From Paracoccaceae bacterium (GTDB taxonomy: Bacteria; Pseudomonadota; Alphaproteobacteria; Rhodobacterales; Rhodobacteraceae), in contig JANSXY010000015.1 of the NCBI GenBank assembly GCA_024742695.1, positions 1-64,000 on the forward strand: DNA of 64,000 bases, written 5' to 3'. Of the stretch, positions 17,474 to 30,335 are shown in pieces (within the stretch, counting starts at the first letter, position 1; each line of letters starts with the position of its first letter). A program made the position numbers and the translations under genes. Under the pieces are notes generated by a model. It was not told the origin of the DNA. It searched no databases and saw nothing but the letters and a program-made list of their open reading frames with translations.

Positions 17474-20400
17474 ATGACAACGACACCGGCGACGGCGGGG
17501 CGGCTGGGCCGCCTTCTGCGGCGAGGCATCGCCGTGGTCGTCCTTGTCGTCGCGCTTCTCATCCTCGCCGCTGTGCTTCTGGCCGGGCGTCCGCTGCCGG
17601 CGCCCGCGGGGCTGGTGGACCGGATCGAGGCGCGCGCCAACGCGGCGATCGGCGGCCAGGTGCGGGTGACGATCGACGGGGTGAGCCTGCAGGTCGGCAC
17701 GGACCTGGTGCCGAGGGTGGTGCTCACCGGCGTCGGCATCGACACCGCCGAGGGCGAGCGGCTGTTGCGGCTGCCGCGGCTGCGGCTGGCGCTGCATTCC
17801 GACGCGCTGCTTGCCGGCCGGCTGGAACCCCGGCGGGTCGTTCTGGAACAGGGGGCGGTCAGCCTTGCCCGCGCCGAGGACGGCAGTTTCGGGTTGCGGA
17901 TCGGCGGCGAGACGGCCTTTGCCGCTGGCACGCCCGCCGAGGTCATCGATGCCATAGACCGCGCGTTCAGCGGCCCGGTTCTGGGCCGGATCGAACGGCT
18001 GGAGGCCACCGACCTGCGGCTCACGCTCACCGATGCGCGCCGCCCCGGCGCCGGGATCGCGGGCACCGGCCGGATCGTGATGGCCCAGGATGCGGCGACC
18101 CTGACACTGGGGCTTGCGATGCAGCTGGCGGGGGCCGAGCTGGGCGCGGCGACGACCGAACTGACGTTTTCCAGCCGCAAGGGCAGTTCGGCGGCGGCCT
18201 TCGGGGCCACGGTGCGGAACCTGACGGCCGGGGAACTGGCGGTACAGGTGCCGGCACTGGCCTGGCTGGCGGCGCTTGACGCGCCGATCTCGGGGTCGTT
18301 CCGGTCCAGTATCGCCGAGGACGGCTCGCTTGGCGTTCTGGGCGGCACGCTGGAGATCGGCCGCGGCGCACTGCGCCCGACCGAGGCGGTCGCGCCGGTG
18401 CGGTTCGACGCGGCCAGGATGGCGTTTCGCTACGATCCGACCGCCGGGCGGATGACCTTCGACGAGATCGCCTTCGACAGCCGGGCGCTTCGGCTGGCCG
18501 CGCGGTCCAAGGTGTTCATCGAGACCGGGCCGGGCGGGCTGCCCACCGCCTTCGTCGGACAGATGCAGATCGACGAGCTGGAAACCGACCCCGAGGGCGT
18601 GTTCGCCGATCCGGTCGCGTTCTCGGGCGGCGCGGTGGACCTCAAGCTGTCGCTCGATCCCTTTGCCGTGCGGATCGGGCAGGCGGTGTTGCTGGACGGC
18701 GCGCGGCGGATCGCGGCGACCGGCCGCGCCTCGGCCGAGGCCGAGGGCTGGGCGCTGGCCCTGGACATCGACGTGCCGCGGATCGGCGCGGACCGGCTGA
18801 TCCAGCTGTGGCCGGTGGCGCTGGTGCCGAAGACCCGCGCCTGGCTCGACGAGAACGTGACCACGGGCGAGTTGCTCGATCTCAAGGCGGCGCTCAGGAT
18901 CGGGCCGGGCGAGGATCCGCGCCTGGCGCTTGGCTACGAGTTCGAGGGTGCGAATGTCCGCGTGGTGCGCACCCTGCCACCGGTGGAAGAGGCCTCGGGC
19001 TATGCCACGATCGATGGCCAGGTCTACACGCTGGTGCTGGAACGCGGCCACACCGTCACCTCGCGCGGCGGCCGCGTCACGCTTGACGGCTCGGTGCTCA
19101 AGGTGCCCGACATCAGCCGAAAGCCCGCCATCGGCGAGGTCACGCTGTCGACCGACAGCACCATCCCGGATGCGCTGGCGCTGCTGGATGAGCCGCCGTT
19201 CCGGTTCCTGCAGAAGGCCGGGCTGCCGGTCGACCTGGCCGAGGGCCGGGCGATGGCCGAGGCGAGGATCACCCTGCCGCTGATCGACAAGGTGCCCGAG
19301 GACGAGATCGGATACGCGGTGCGGGCGGACCTTCTCGGCCTGCGCTCGGAAGTCCTGGTGCCGGGGCACGTGCTGCTGGCCGATCGGCTGGTCGCCAGCG
19401 CCACGCCGGACGGCGGGCTGGCGATTTCCGGGCCGGGCACGCTGTCGGGCGTGGGGTTCGAGGCGCGCTGGCACCAGCCCTTCGGCCCGGACAGGCCCGG
19501 TTCCGTTCTGGAGGGCGCCGTCGACCTGTCGCCCGATTTCGTGCGCGCCTTCCGGCTGGGGCTGCCCGAGAGCGCGGTGACGGGGCGGGGGCGCGGCGAC
19601 ATCCGGATCGATCTGCCGCGCGGCGCGCCGCCGCGCCTGCGGCTGACCTCCGATCTGAACCGGATCACGCTGTCGCTGCCCGAGATCGGCTGGTCCAAGC
19701 CCGCGGCGACGCAGGGGCGGCTGCTGATCGAGGGAGAGCTTGGCGCGCCGGCGCGGCTCGACCGCATCGAGATCGAGGCGCCGGGGCTGGCGGCGGCGGG
19801 CAGCCTGCGGCTGAAGGACGACGGCACGCTCGATCGGCTGGCCTTCGACAGCGTCGACCTGGGCTGGTTCACCGGCCGCGCGGCGCTGATCGGGCAGGAC
19901 GGCGCGGCGCCGCGCTGGGAGATCGGCGGAGGACGCGCCGACCTGCGCCGCCTGCCCAGTGTCGGCGGCGGCGGGGGCGCGGGGCGCAGCGTGCCGGTGA
20001 TCGATGTGCGCCTGGACCGGCTGCGGCTGGGCGAGACGCTGGCGCTCACTGGGTTTCGCGGCCGGTTCGGCGGCGCGGCGGCTTTTACCGGGCAGTTCGC
20101 CGGGGCGATCAACGGCGCCGAGGAAATCCAGGGCAGCCTCGGTCCGGGGCCGAACGGGCGGAACGCCTATGCGATCCGCGCCGATGACGCCGGGGCGGTG
20201 TTCCGCGCCGCCGGCATCTTCTCGCGCGGCTACGGCGGCACGCTTGACCTTCGGATCGTCGAGGAGGAGGGCCCGGGCCGCTATTCCGGCCGGGTGCGGG
20301 CCGGGGGCATGCGCGTGCGCGATGCACCGATCCTTGCGGAACTGCTGGGCCTGATCAGCGTCGTGGGGCTGCTGGAGCAACTGGGCGGCGAGGGCATCCT

Positions 20401-20734
20401 GTTCCAGGAGGTCGACGGACGGTTCGAGATCCGGCCCGACAGGGTGATCCTGCGCGATGGCCGCGCCGTGGGCGCCTCGATGGGTGTCAGCATCCAGGGC
20501 GCCTACGACCGGGAGGCGGAGCTTCTGGACATGGAAGGCGTGGTCTCTCCGGTCTATTTCGTCAATGCGCTGGGGCAGGTGGTGTCGCGCCCCGGCGAGG
20601 GGCTTTTCGGCTTCACCTACCGGCTGACCGGCCCGGCCGATTCGCCCAGGCTGGCGGTCAACCCGCTGTCGATCCTGACGCCGGGGCCGTTTCGGGAAAT
20701 CTTTCGCGGCAGCGCCGCGCGCGAGGCAGAATGA
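17474..20734 (+). CDS. Large AsmA-like/DUF3971 envelope protein (YhdP-like)
   Basis: The protein has 1086 residues from ATG 17474; an in-frame upstream start at 17369 would put a Cys-containing tail in front of the membrane anchor. One N-terminal transmembrane helix (about 15-37) is followed by a very long periplasmic region of repetitive beta-strand character and a C-terminal AsmA_2-like segment ([22 protein letters not shown], then [20 protein letters not shown]). This is the architecture of AsmA/YhdP/TamB proteins, which form grooved beta bridges thought to carry phospholipids to the outer membrane. The stop overlaps the queA ATG by four bases. Confidence 0.88.
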   Translation: MTTTPATAGRLGRLLRRGIAVVVLVVALLILAAVLLAGRPLPAPAGLVDRIEARANAAIGGQVRVTIDGVSLQVGTDLVPRVVLTGVGIDTAEGERLLRLPRLRLALHSDALLAGRLEPRRVVLEQGAVSLARAEDGSFGLRIGGETAFAAGTPAEVIDAIDRAFSGPVLGRIERLEATDLRLTLTDARRPGAGIAGTGRIVMAQDAATLTLGLAMQLAGAELGAATTELTFSSRKGSSAAAFGATVRNLTAGELAVQVPALAWLAALDAPISGSFRSSIAEDGSLGVLGGTLEIGRGALRPTEAVAPVRFDAARMAFRYDPTAGRMTFDEIAFDSRALRLAARSKVFIETGPGGLPTAFVGQMQIDELETDPEGVFADPVAFSGGAVDLKLSLDPFAVRIGQAVLLDGARRIAATGRASAEAEGWALALDIDVPRIGADRLIQLWPVALVPKTRAWLDENVTTGELLDLKAALRIGPGEDPRLALGYEFEGANVRVVRTLPPVEEASGYATIDGQVYTLVLERGHTVTSRGGRVTLDGSVLKVPDISRKPAIGEVTLSTDSTIPDALALLDEPPFRFLQKAGLPVDLAEGRAMAEARITLPLIDKVPEDEIGYAVRADLLGLRSEVLVPGHVLLADRLVASATPDGGLAISGPGTLSGVGFEARWHQPFGPDRPGSVLEGAVDLSPDFVRAFRLGLPESAVTGRGRGDIRIDLPRGAPPRLRLTSDLNRITLSLPEIGWSKPAATQGRLLIEGELGAPARLDRIEIEAPGLAAAGSLRLKDDGTLDRLAFDSVDLGWFTGRAALIGQDGAAPRWEIGGGRADLRRLPSVGGGGGAGRSVPVIDVRLDRLRLGETLALTGFRGRFGGAAAFTGQFAGAINGAEEIQGSLGPGPNGRNAYAIRADDAGAVFRAAGIFSRGYGGTLDLRIVEEEGPGRYSGRVRAGGMRVRDAPILAELLGLISVVGLLEQLGGEGILFQEVDGRFEIRPDRVILRDGRAVGASMGVSIQGAYDREAELLDMEGVVSPVYFVNALGQVVSRPGEGLFGFTYRLTGPADSPRLAVNPLSILTPGPFREIFRGSAAREAE

Positions 20735-21792
20735 AACTGGACGATTTCGACTACGACCTGCCCGAGAACCTGATCGCGACGCGGCCGGTGAAACCGCGCA
20801 GCGCCGCGCGGCTTTTGCTGGCCGAGGGCAACGGGATCGAGGATCGGCACGTGCGCGACCTCGTCGACATCCTGCGGCCGGGCGACCGGCTGATCCTGAA
20901 CAACACGCGCGTGATCCCGGCGCGGCTCAACGGCACGCGGACCCGCGCCACCGGGCAGGGCGCTGCGGTGGCGCGGATCGAGGTGACGCTGCTGGAGCCG
21001 CAGGCCGATGGAACATGGTCGGCGCTGGTCAAGCCGCTGCGCAAGCTCAAACCCGGCGAGACGATCGTGTTCTCGCCGGCGCTGTCGGCCGAGGTCGCGG
21101 CAATCGGGGCGGGGCAGGCGCGGCTGGCGTTCAACCTCGCGGGCGAGGATTTCGACGCCGCGCTGGCCGAGGCCGGTGCGATGCCTCTGCCGCCCTACAT
21201 CGCGGCGCTGCGGGCGCCCGACGCGGCCGACAACGAGGATTACCAGCCGGTTTTCGCACAGAAATCCGGCGCGGTTGCCGCCCCCACCGCATCGCTGCAT
21301 TTCGACGAACCTCTACTGGCGGCGCTGGCAGGCCGCGGCGTGGGGATGACCGAGGTCACGCTGCACGTGGGCGCGGGCACCTTCCTGCCCGTCAAGGTCG
21401 ACGACGTGACGCAGCATCGGATGCATGCCGAATGGGGCGAGGTGACGGCCGGGGCGGCGGCCGAGATCAACGCCACCCGCGCCGCCGGCGGGCGGATCAT
21501 CGCGGTCGGCACCACCGCGCTCAGGCTGGTGGAAAGCGCCGCCGATACGGCGGGCCGGGTGCATCCGTTCCGCGGCACGACCGACATCTTCATCTATCCC
21601 GGCTACCGGTTCCGGGCGATCGACGGGCTGATGACCAATTTCCACCTGCCGAAATCCACCCTGATGATGCTGGTCTCGGCACTGATGGGGATCGAGCGGA
21701 TCCGCGCGATCTATGCCCATGCCGTCGCCGCGCGGTACCGGTTCTTTTCCTATGGCGACGCGTCGCTGCTGATTCCCGAAGGACGCTCGTAG
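20731..21792 (+). CDS. queA: S-adenosylmethionine:tRNA ribosyltransferase-isomerase
   Basis: QueA transfers and isomerises the ribosyl group of SAM to make epoxyqueuosine in GUN-anticodon tRNAs, which include the two tRNA-Asp (GTC) genes in this window. The 353-residue protein starts [19 protein letters not shown] and contains the family segments [25 protein letters not shown] and [11 protein letters not shown]. It overlaps the AsmA-like gene by ATGA, which implies coupled translation. Confidence 0.96.
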   Translation: MKLDDFDYDLPENLIATRPVKPRSAARLLLAEGNGIEDRHVRDLVDILRPGDRLILNNTRVIPARLNGTRTRATGQGAAVARIEVTLLEPQADGTWSALVKPLRKLKPGETIVFSPALSAEVAAIGAGQARLAFNLAGEDFDAALAEAGAMPLPPYIAALRAPDAADNEDYQPVFAQKSGAVAAPTASLHFDEPLLAALAGRGVGMTEVTLHVGAGTFLPVKVDDVTQHRMHAEWGEVTAGAAAEINATRAAGGRIIAVGTTALRLVESAADTAGRVHPFRGTTDIFIYPGYRFRAIDGLMTNFHLPKSTLMMLVSALMGIERIRAIYAHAVAARYRFFSYGDASLLIPEGRS

Positions 21793-21870
21793 CGCCCATA
21801 TTGTCGCGCATCGTCGCGCGGGCGCCATGCTGCGGCTGCAAACTGGCCGGACCCATTCGGAGACATGTCG

Positions 21871-23190
21871 ATGCTGATCGTCCTGCGTACATCCTGGCCG
21901 CTGCTTCTGGGAATGATGCTCCTGATGGTCGGAAACGGCATGCAGGGCACGCTGCTGGGCATCCGTGGCGGGCTGGAGGGGTTCAGCGCCGCGCAGATGT
22001 CGGTCGTCACCTCGGCCTATTTCCTCGGCTTCCTGTTCGGCAGCCGGCTGACGCCGGGACTGATCCGGTCGGTGGGGCATGTCCGGGTCTTCGCCGCGCT
22101 CGGCTCGCTGATCTCGGCGGTGCTGATCCTTTACGCCGCCGCGCCCGACTGGCTGGTCTGGACGGCGATGCGGGTGTTCATGGGCTTCGCCTTCGCCGGG
22201 GTCTACATCACCGCCGAAAGCTGGCTGAACGACGCGTCCAGCAACGAAACGCGCGGCCAGGCGCTGTCGCTTTACATGATCACGCAGATGATCGGGATCG
22301 TGACCGCGCAGGGGATGATGAACCTTGGCGATCCGTCCGGCTTCATCCTGTTCGTCATTCCCTCGGTGCTGGTGTCGCTGTCGTTCACGCCGATCCTGCT
22401 GACGGCGGGGCAGGCGCCCGCCTTCGAACTGACCAAGCCGTTGAGCTTCATCGATCTTTACCGCGCCTCGCCGCTGGGGATCATCGGGATGTTCCTGCTG
22501 GGCGGCGTGTTCTCTGCCCAGTTCGGGATGGCCGCGGTCTGGGGCAGCGAGGCGGGCCTTTCGGTGCGCGACATCTCGATCTTCATCGCCGCGATCTACG
22601 TGGGCGGCATGGTGCTGCAATACCCGATCGGCTGGGTTTCCGACCGGATGGATCGCCGCCAGCTGATCCTTGCCCTGGCGGTGGCCGGGGCGCTGACGAT
22701 GGTGCTGCCGGTCGTGGCCGATCCGGGGTTCGCGCTGCTGGTGGCGGTGGGCTTCGCGCTCGGCGGCGTCACCAATCCGCTGTATTCGCTGATTCTGGCC
22801 TATGTGAACGACTATCTCGACCCCTCCGACATGCCGGCGGCCTCGGCCGGCCTGGTGTTCATCAACGGGCTCGGGGCGATCGGCGGGCCGCTGATCACCG
22901 GCTGGATGATGGGGCAGATCGGGCCGGCGGGTTTCTTCCTGTTCATCGGGGTGCTCTATGTGGTGCTGGCGATCTACGCGGGCTGGCGGATGACACAGCG
23001 CGCGGCGCCCAGCCCCGACGAGACAAGCGGCTACGCGATGGTCATGCCCTCGGCTTCGGTCGTGGCGGTCGAGGCGGTGATCGAGGCCACCCACGAGGAA
23101 ACCGAGGATGAGCCCGCGCTGGGCTGGGGCGACCGCGACGCGGTCGATCCCGAAAGTGACGCGGCCGCGGATCGGGAACGAAACCCCTAG
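21871..23190 (+). CDS. MFS transporter (YcaD-like)
   Basis: A 439-residue major facilitator with about twelve hydrophobic helices. ATG 21871 is preferred over ATG 21865 because GGAG at 21859-21862 is 8 bases away from it and only 2 from the other. The loop motif between helices 2 and 3 is present (FGSRLTPGLIRSVGHVRVFAAL), and helices 4-5 carry FAGVYITAESWLNDASSNETRGQ, a signature of the YcaD-type group. A charged C-terminal tail of about 55 residues (Glu/Asp-rich, PSPDE to the end) is cytoplasmic. The substrate is unknown. Confidence 0.88.
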   Translation: MLIVLRTSWPLLLGMMLLMVGNGMQGTLLGIRGGLEGFSAAQMSVVTSAYFLGFLFGSRLTPGLIRSVGHVRVFAALGSLISAVLILYAAAPDWLVWTAMRVFMGFAFAGVYITAESWLNDASSNETRGQALSLYMITQMIGIVTAQGMMNLGDPSGFILFVIPSVLVSLSFTPILLTAGQAPAFELTKPLSFIDLYRASPLGIIGMFLLGGVFSAQFGMAAVWGSEAGLSVRDISIFIAAIYVGGMVLQYPIGWVSDRMDRRQLILALAVAGALTMVLPVVADPGFALLVAVGFALGGVTNPLYSLILAYVNDYLDPSDMPAASAGLVFINGLGAIGGPLITGWMMGQIGPAGFFLFIGVLYVVLAIYAGWRMTQRAAPSPDETSGYAMVMPSASVVAVEAVIEATHEETEDEPALGWGDRDAVDPESDAAADRERNP

Positions 23191-23247
23191 CCAGCGGCGG
23201 CCCGACCTGCGAGCCTGCGCGAGACGGGATCACAGCGGAGGCGCGCG

Positions 23248-23841
23248 ATGACGGTCACGCCGGCGATGGTGGTGGAATACTGGCTGGGCCTTGGCCCGGC
23301 GGCCTGGTACGCGGTGAACCCCGAGGTCGATGCGGAAATCGCCGCGCGGTTCGGTCCCGCCTGGGAGGCGGCGGCGGCCGGCGGGTTGGACGGGTGGCGT
23401 GCCGATGCGCCCGGCACGCTGGGCTACCTGATCCTGACCGACCAGTTCCCCCGCAACATGTTTCGCGGCGAGGCCCGGGCCTTCGCCACCGATGCGCGGG
23501 CGCTGGCCGCGGCCGATGCGGCGGTGACCGCGGAACTGGATCGTGACATCCCCGAGCCGGAGCGGCAGTTCTTCTACCTGCCCTTCATGCATGCCGAGGA
23601 TCTGGCGGCGCAGGATCGTGGCGTCGCGCTGATCGCCGAACGGATGCCGCAGGGCGGCGCGTCCAACCTTCTGCATGCCCGCGCGCATCGCGAGGTGATC
23701 CGCCGCTTCGGCCGGTTTCCCTACCGCAACGCGGCGCTGGGGCGCGACAGCACGGCGGCGGAGCAGGCGTTCATGGCGGAAGGCGGCTATGGCGCGGTGC
23801 TGCGCGAACTGGGCGGCGAGGGCGGCGCGGCGGCGCCATGA
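23248..23841 (+). CDS. DUF924 family protein
   Basis: The 197-residue, probably cytoplasmic, alpha-helical protein has DUF924 signatures: the opening VVEYWLGLGPAAWY, then LGYLILTDQFPRNMFRG, then YLPFMHAEDLAAQDRG and VIRRFGRFPYRNAALGR. The family is related in fold to TPR-like repeats and its function is unknown. GGAG lies upstream of the ATG. Confidence 0.9.
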   Translation: MTVTPAMVVEYWLGLGPAAWYAVNPEVDAEIAARFGPAWEAAAAGGLDGWRADAPGTLGYLILTDQFPRNMFRGEARAFATDARALAAADAAVTAELDRDIPEPERQFFYLPFMHAEDLAAQDRGVALIAERMPQGGASNLLHARAHREVIRRFGRFPYRNAALGRDSTAAEQAFMAEGGYGAVLRELGGEGGAAAP

Positions 23842-23931
23842 GCCCGGCGCAGGGCGCCACGGCGCCACCCGCATTGCCGTTGTGCGGAAAATAGTTTAAT
23901 GGCAAACCATCTTGCGGCAGAGGAGGGCGCG

Positions 23932-25326
23932 ATGGCGGGCAAGGCCTTTGACATGATCGTGGTGGGCGCCGGTCCGGGCGGCTACGTGGCCGCGATCCGC
24001 GGCGCGCAGCTGGGGCTCAACGTCGCCGTGGTGGAGCGCGAGCACCTCGGCGGCATCTGCCTGAACTGGGGCTGCATCCCGACCAAGGCAATGCTGCGGT
24101 CGGCCGAGGTCTTTCACCTGATGCACCGGGCGAAGGAATTCGGGCTGAAGGCCGAGGGGCTGGGCTACGATCTCGACGCGGTGGTGCAGCGCTCGCGCGG
24201 GGTCGCCAAGCAACTGACCGGCGGCGTCGGGCACCTTCTGAAGAAGAACAAGGTGACGGTGGTGATGGGCGCGGCCACGCTGACCGCCCCCGGCAAGGTC
24301 GCCGTGAAGACCGACACCGGAAGCCAGGAACTGACCGCGCCGGCCATCGTGCTGGCGACCGGCGCGCGGGCGCGCGAACTGCCGGGGCTGGAGGCCGATG
24401 GCAAGCGGGTCTGGACCTATCGCCACGCGCTGGTGCCCGGTCACATGCCCAAGGAGCTTCTGGTCATCGGTTCGGGCGCGATCGGGATCGAATTCGCCAG
24501 CTTCTACAATACGCTCGGCGCCAAGACGACGGTGGTCGAGGTGATGGACCGGATCCTGCCGGTCGAGGATGCCGAGATCGCCGCCTTCGCGAAGAAGCAG
24601 TTCGTCAAGCAGGGCATGACGATCCTCGAAAAGGCGACGGTGAAGAAGCTCGACCGCGCCGCCGACAGCGTGACCGCGCATATCGAACAGGGCGGCAAGA
24701 CCGAGGCGCGGACCTTCGACACGGTGATCTCCGCCGTCGGGATCGTCGGCAATGTCGAGGGGCTGGGGCTTGAGGCGCTTGGCGTCACCGTGGACCGCAG
24801 CCATGTCGTCACCGACGAATATTGCCGCACCGGCGTCAAGGGGCTCTATGCGATCGGCGATATCGCCGGGGCGCCCTGGCTGGCGCACAAGGCCAGCCAC
24901 GAGGGCGTTATGGTCGCCGAACTGATCGCCGGCGGCCATCCGCACCCGATCAAGCCGAATTCCATCGCCGGCTGCACCTACTGCCATCCGCAGGTCGCCA
25001 GCGTCGGGCTGACCGAGGCGAAGGCCAAGGACGCCGGCCACGACGTCAAGGTCGGCCGGTTCCCGTTCATCGGCAACGGCAAGGCCATCGCGCTGGGCGA
25101 ATCCGAGGGGATGATCAAGACCGTCTTCGACGCGAAGACCGGCGAGCTTCTGGGCGCGCACATGGTCGGCGCCGAGGTGACGGAACTGATCCAGGGCTAT
25201 GTCATCGGCCGCACGCTGGAGACGACCGAGGCGGAGCTGATGGAGACGGTGTTCCCGCATCCGACGCTGAGCGAGATGATGCACGAGGCGGTGCTGGACG
25301 CCTACGGCCGGGCCTTGCATTTCTGA
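23932..25326 (+). CDS. lpdA: Dihydrolipoyl dehydrogenase (E3)
   Basis: The FAD enzyme reoxidises dihydrolipoamide in 2-oxoacid dehydrogenase complexes or the glycine cleavage system. The 464 residues start at ATG 23932 with AGGAGG 5 bases upstream; an upstream in-frame ATG at 23899 lacks such a site. Motifs: FAD GxGxxG (VVGAGPGGYVAA), redox pair Cys43/Cys48 (GGICLNWGCIPTK), NAD-binding VIGSGAIGIEFASF, and the C-terminal HPTLSEMMHE. It is not next to E1/E2 genes here, so which complex it serves is open. The stop overlaps the start of the next gene by one base (TGATG). Confidence 0.96.
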   Translation: MAGKAFDMIVVGAGPGGYVAAIRGAQLGLNVAVVEREHLGGICLNWGCIPTKAMLRSAEVFHLMHRAKEFGLKAEGLGYDLDAVVQRSRGVAKQLTGGVGHLLKKNKVTVVMGAATLTAPGKVAVKTDTGSQELTAPAIVLATGARARELPGLEADGKRVWTYRHALVPGHMPKELLVIGSGAIGIEFASFYNTLGAKTTVVEVMDRILPVEDAEIAAFAKKQFVKQGMTILEKATVKKLDRAADSVTAHIEQGGKTEARTFDTVISAVGIVGNVEGLGLEALGVTVDRSHVVTDEYCRTGVKGLYAIGDIAGAPWLAHKASHEGVMVAELIAGGHPHPIKPNSIAGCTYCHPQVASVGLTEAKAKDAGHDVKVGRFPFIGNGKAIALGESEGMIKTVFDAKTGELLGAHMVGAEVTELIQGYVIGRTLETTEAELMETVFPHPTLSEMMHEAVLDAYGRALHF

Positions 25327-26516
25327 TGCCGCCCGGCCCCGGCCCGGTGCGCGCGGCGGCGATCGTCGCCGCGATCTGGGTCGCGGGGCTCGGCGCGGCG
25401 GCGCAGTTCGGCAAGGCCAGCGTTCTCTTCGACGATTTCGAGGCGCGCTACGGTGCCGTGGCCGGGCCCGCCGGCGTCGGGCTGATCGTGTCGGTCGTGG
25501 GGCTCGTCGGCCTCGTCTTCGGCACAACCGCGGGCATCGCCGTCAGCCGCGCCGGGCTGTCGCGGGTGCTGATCTGCGCGTTGTGGCTCGCGGCGCTGGT
25601 GTCGGTGGTGCAGGTCACGCTGCCGGCCTATCCGTGGATGATCGCGCTGCGGATCGCCGAAGGGGTGAGCCATCTGGCCATCGTCGTGGCCGGGCCGACG
25701 CTGATCGCGGCGGTCACGCCAGCGGCGCGGCTGGGCGCGGCGATGACCCTGTGGTCCAGCTTCTTCGGCGTGTCCTATGCCGGGCTCGCCCTTGTCGCCC
25801 CGCCGGTCATTGCGGCCTACGGGGCGGAGGGGCTGTTCCTGGGCCATGCCGCCTGGTTCGCGGTCTGCGCGCTGGCGCTCGGCCCGCTTCTGCGCGGGGT
25901 CGCGCCGCCCGCGGCCCCGGTGACGGGGCGGGACGGGTTGTGGCGGCGCCACCTGGCGATCTATCGCTCGCCCCGGATCGCGGCGCCGGCGCTGGGCTTC
26001 GTGTTCTACACGCTGCTCTACGTCGCGCTGCTGACGCTGTTGCCGCCGCTTCTGCCCGCCGCGGCGGGCCGGACGGCGGCGGTGGCGATGCCCGCGGTCT
26101 CGATCCTGGTTTCGCTGACGCTGGGCGTCTGGCTGCTGGGCCGGATCGGACCGGTGCGGCTGGTGCAATGGGGCTTCGCGCTGGCGATCCTCGCCGCGCC
26201 GCCGCTGGCGCTGGCGACAAGCCTGCCGGGCGCGGCGCTGGCCGCGGCGCTCGTGGTCTCCGCCGCGCTCGGGCTGGTGCAGGGCGCCTCTTTCGCGGCG
26301 ATCCCGGCGCTCAATCCCGATCCGGCCGACCGGGCGCTCGCGGCCGGCGCGGTGGCGCAGCTGGGCAACGTCGGCACCACGCTGGGCACCCCGGTCCTGG
26401 CGGCGCTGATCGCGGGGACGGGGCCGGTGGCGACGGTGCTGTTCACCGTGCCGCTGTGTGCCGCGGGAATCGCGATGCATGGCTGGCAGGCCCGCCGCCG
26501 CGCGCGGGCAGGCTGA
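25326..26516 (+). CDS. MFS transporter
   Basis: A very hydrophobic 396-residue protein with about twelve predicted helices and Ala/Leu/Val-rich segments throughout. Internal features typical of MFS carriers are seen: IAVSRAGLSRVLICALWLAALV after helix 2, and a basic central loop near residues 200-215 (VTGRDGLWRRHLAIYRSPR). The ATG uses the A of the lpdA stop (TGATG), so translation is coupled to lpdA. Substrate unknown; a link to lpdA function is not evident. Confidence 0.82.
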   Translation: MPPGPGPVRAAAIVAAIWVAGLGAAAQFGKASVLFDDFEARYGAVAGPAGVGLIVSVVGLVGLVFGTTAGIAVSRAGLSRVLICALWLAALVSVVQVTLPAYPWMIALRIAEGVSHLAIVVAGPTLIAAVTPAARLGAAMTLWSSFFGVSYAGLALVAPPVIAAYGAEGLFLGHAAWFAVCALALGPLLRGVAPPAAPVTGRDGLWRRHLAIYRSPRIAAPALGFVFYTLLYVALLTLLPPLLPAAAGRTAAVAMPAVSILVSLTLGVWLLGRIGPVRLVQWGFALAILAAPPLALATSLPGAALAAALVVSAALGLVQGASFAAIPALNPDPADRALAAGAVAQLGNVGTTLGTPVLAALIAGTGPVATVLFTVPLCAAGIAMHGWQARRRARAG

Positions 26517-26519
26517 TCC

Positions 26520-26566
26520 GATTTTGGTCCGGAAATATCCCGGGGGTGCGGGGGCAGCGCCCCCGC
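26520..26566 (+). repeat. Dispersed intergenic hairpin repeat, copy A
   Basis: The conserved head GATTTTGGTCCGGAAATATCC is followed by a GGGGGTG block and then an 8-bp hairpin (26548-26555 with 26559-26566, loop AGC). It shares the head and the G-rich hairpin with copies at 61123-61191 and 61307-61359. It lies between the convergent MFS and rhodanese gene ends, so it may act as a bidirectional transcription stop. Confidence 0.75.
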
Positions 26567-26574
26567 CGCGCCGG

Positions 26575-26940
26575 TCACCGCTGCACGCGCCCGCCGCCGG
26601 CATGCCAGTCGTGCAGGCCGCCGAGGTTGTAGACCTCGCCATAGCCCATCTCGACCAGCATCCGCCCGGCCATCTGGCTGCGCGCGCCAGAGGCGCAATA
26701 GAGCGCGATGGGGCGATCCGGGGCGAGTTCGGCCAGGCGCTCCGGGCTGGCGGGGTCGCATTTCATCCGCAACGCCATCAGCGGCACGTGCAGCGCGCCC
26801 TCGGCGCGCCCCGTCGCAAGTTCGCTGGCGTCGCGCACGTCGATCACCGTGATCTCCTCGGACCGGGCGCGGCGCACGGCCTCGCCGGGGTCGATGCGCT
26901 GCACGCCGGCGGCGGCGGGGGAACGCAGGAAGGACAGCAT
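26575..26940 (-). CDS. Single-domain rhodanese-like sulfurtransferase
   Basis: A 121-residue rhodanese. The domain runs from about residue 15 to 118 with VIDVRDASELATGRAEGALHVP and the active-site loop CASGARS (Cys82). The loop length is of the sulfur-transfer type, not the phosphatase type. No signal peptide is seen. It is divergent from uvrA; a perfect 15-base palindrome lies between them, 82 bases upstream of this start. Confidence 0.92.
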   Translation of the reverse strand: MLSFLRSPAAAGVQRIDPGEAVRRARSEEITVIDVRDASELATGRAEGALHVPLMALRMKCDPASPERLAELAPDRPIALYCASGARSQMAGRMLVEMGYGEVYNLGGLHDWHAGGGRVQR

Positions 26941-27022
26941 GTGGCATTCTCCATCGCGGGAACCCGGTACAAGCCCGGTTTCGGAAACGGGCCGTCCCCC
27001 GGGACGCGGGGTATCGGCACTT

Positions 27023-27037
27023 GATATTCAGAATATC
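27023..27037. promoter_or_regulatory. Perfect palindrome GATATTC-A-GAATATC, possible operator
   Basis: Seven-base arms flank a single A in an AT-rich island of an otherwise very GC-rich region. It lies 82 bases upstream of the rhodanese start and 116 upstream of uvrA. AT-rich inverted repeats of this type are used by small dimeric regulators such as ArsR-family sensors; assignment to the rhodanese promoter is inference. Confidence 0.45.
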
Positions 27038-27073
27038 GAATGTGTTTCGGCGGTTTCAAGGGGCCGGAAAGAT

Positions 27074-27088
27074 GTTCGTCGAATGTTC
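27074..27088 (+). promoter_or_regulatory. LexA (SOS) box of uvrA, GTTC-N7-GTTC
   Basis: The direct repeat GTTC-GTCGAAT-GTTC exactly matches the alphaproteobacterial LexA box known from Rhodobacter. It lies 65 bases upstream of the uvrA ATG, so uvrA is predicted to be DNA-damage inducible. Confidence 0.85.
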
Positions 27089-27153
27089 CGTTTTTCCGGT
27101 TGGAGACTCGGCGCGATTGGCCTATGTGTCTGCCGGTGGGTGAGGGTGGTCGG

Positions 27154-30009
<2,856 letters not shown>

Positions 30010-30043
30010 GGGTTGGCCCGGCGCCGATGCCGGGCCACGCGTC

Positions 30044-30250
30044 TCAGCCCTTCTTCATCGGGCAGGTGTTGAACCCGAGGATCGAGTAGAGCGGGCAGGT
30101 CGACATCAGCCCGGTCGCCAGCGGCACGATCCCGATCAGGTAGGCCCAGCGATAGGTCGCGTCGGCATTAAGGAAGAATCCCGCCACCAGCGCGAGGCCG
30201 ACGACGATCCGAAGCACGCGGTCGATGCCGCCGACATTGGTCTTGAACAT
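30044..30250 (-). CDS. DUF2892 (YgaP-type) inner membrane protein
   Basis: A 68-residue protein with two short hydrophobic helices (about 10-27 and 33-50). The family pattern is complete: MFKTNVGGIDRVLRIVVG at the start and TGLMSTCPLYSILGFNTCP at the end with two conserved cysteines. Related domains occur fused to rhodaneses (YgaP). It follows the Crp/Fnr gene on the same strand after 85 bases and may be its target or operon partner. Confidence 0.9.
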   Translation of the reverse strand: MFKTNVGGIDRVLRIVVGLALVAGFFLNADATYRWAYLIGIVPLATGLMSTCPLYSILGFNTCPMKKG

Positions 30251-30335
30251 GGCTGTCTCCTGTCAGTCCGTCCGGCCCGATGCGGGCCGCTGGCGGCACG
30301 TTAACCGAATCGCGGCGCGGTTGTCGGTGACTTCG

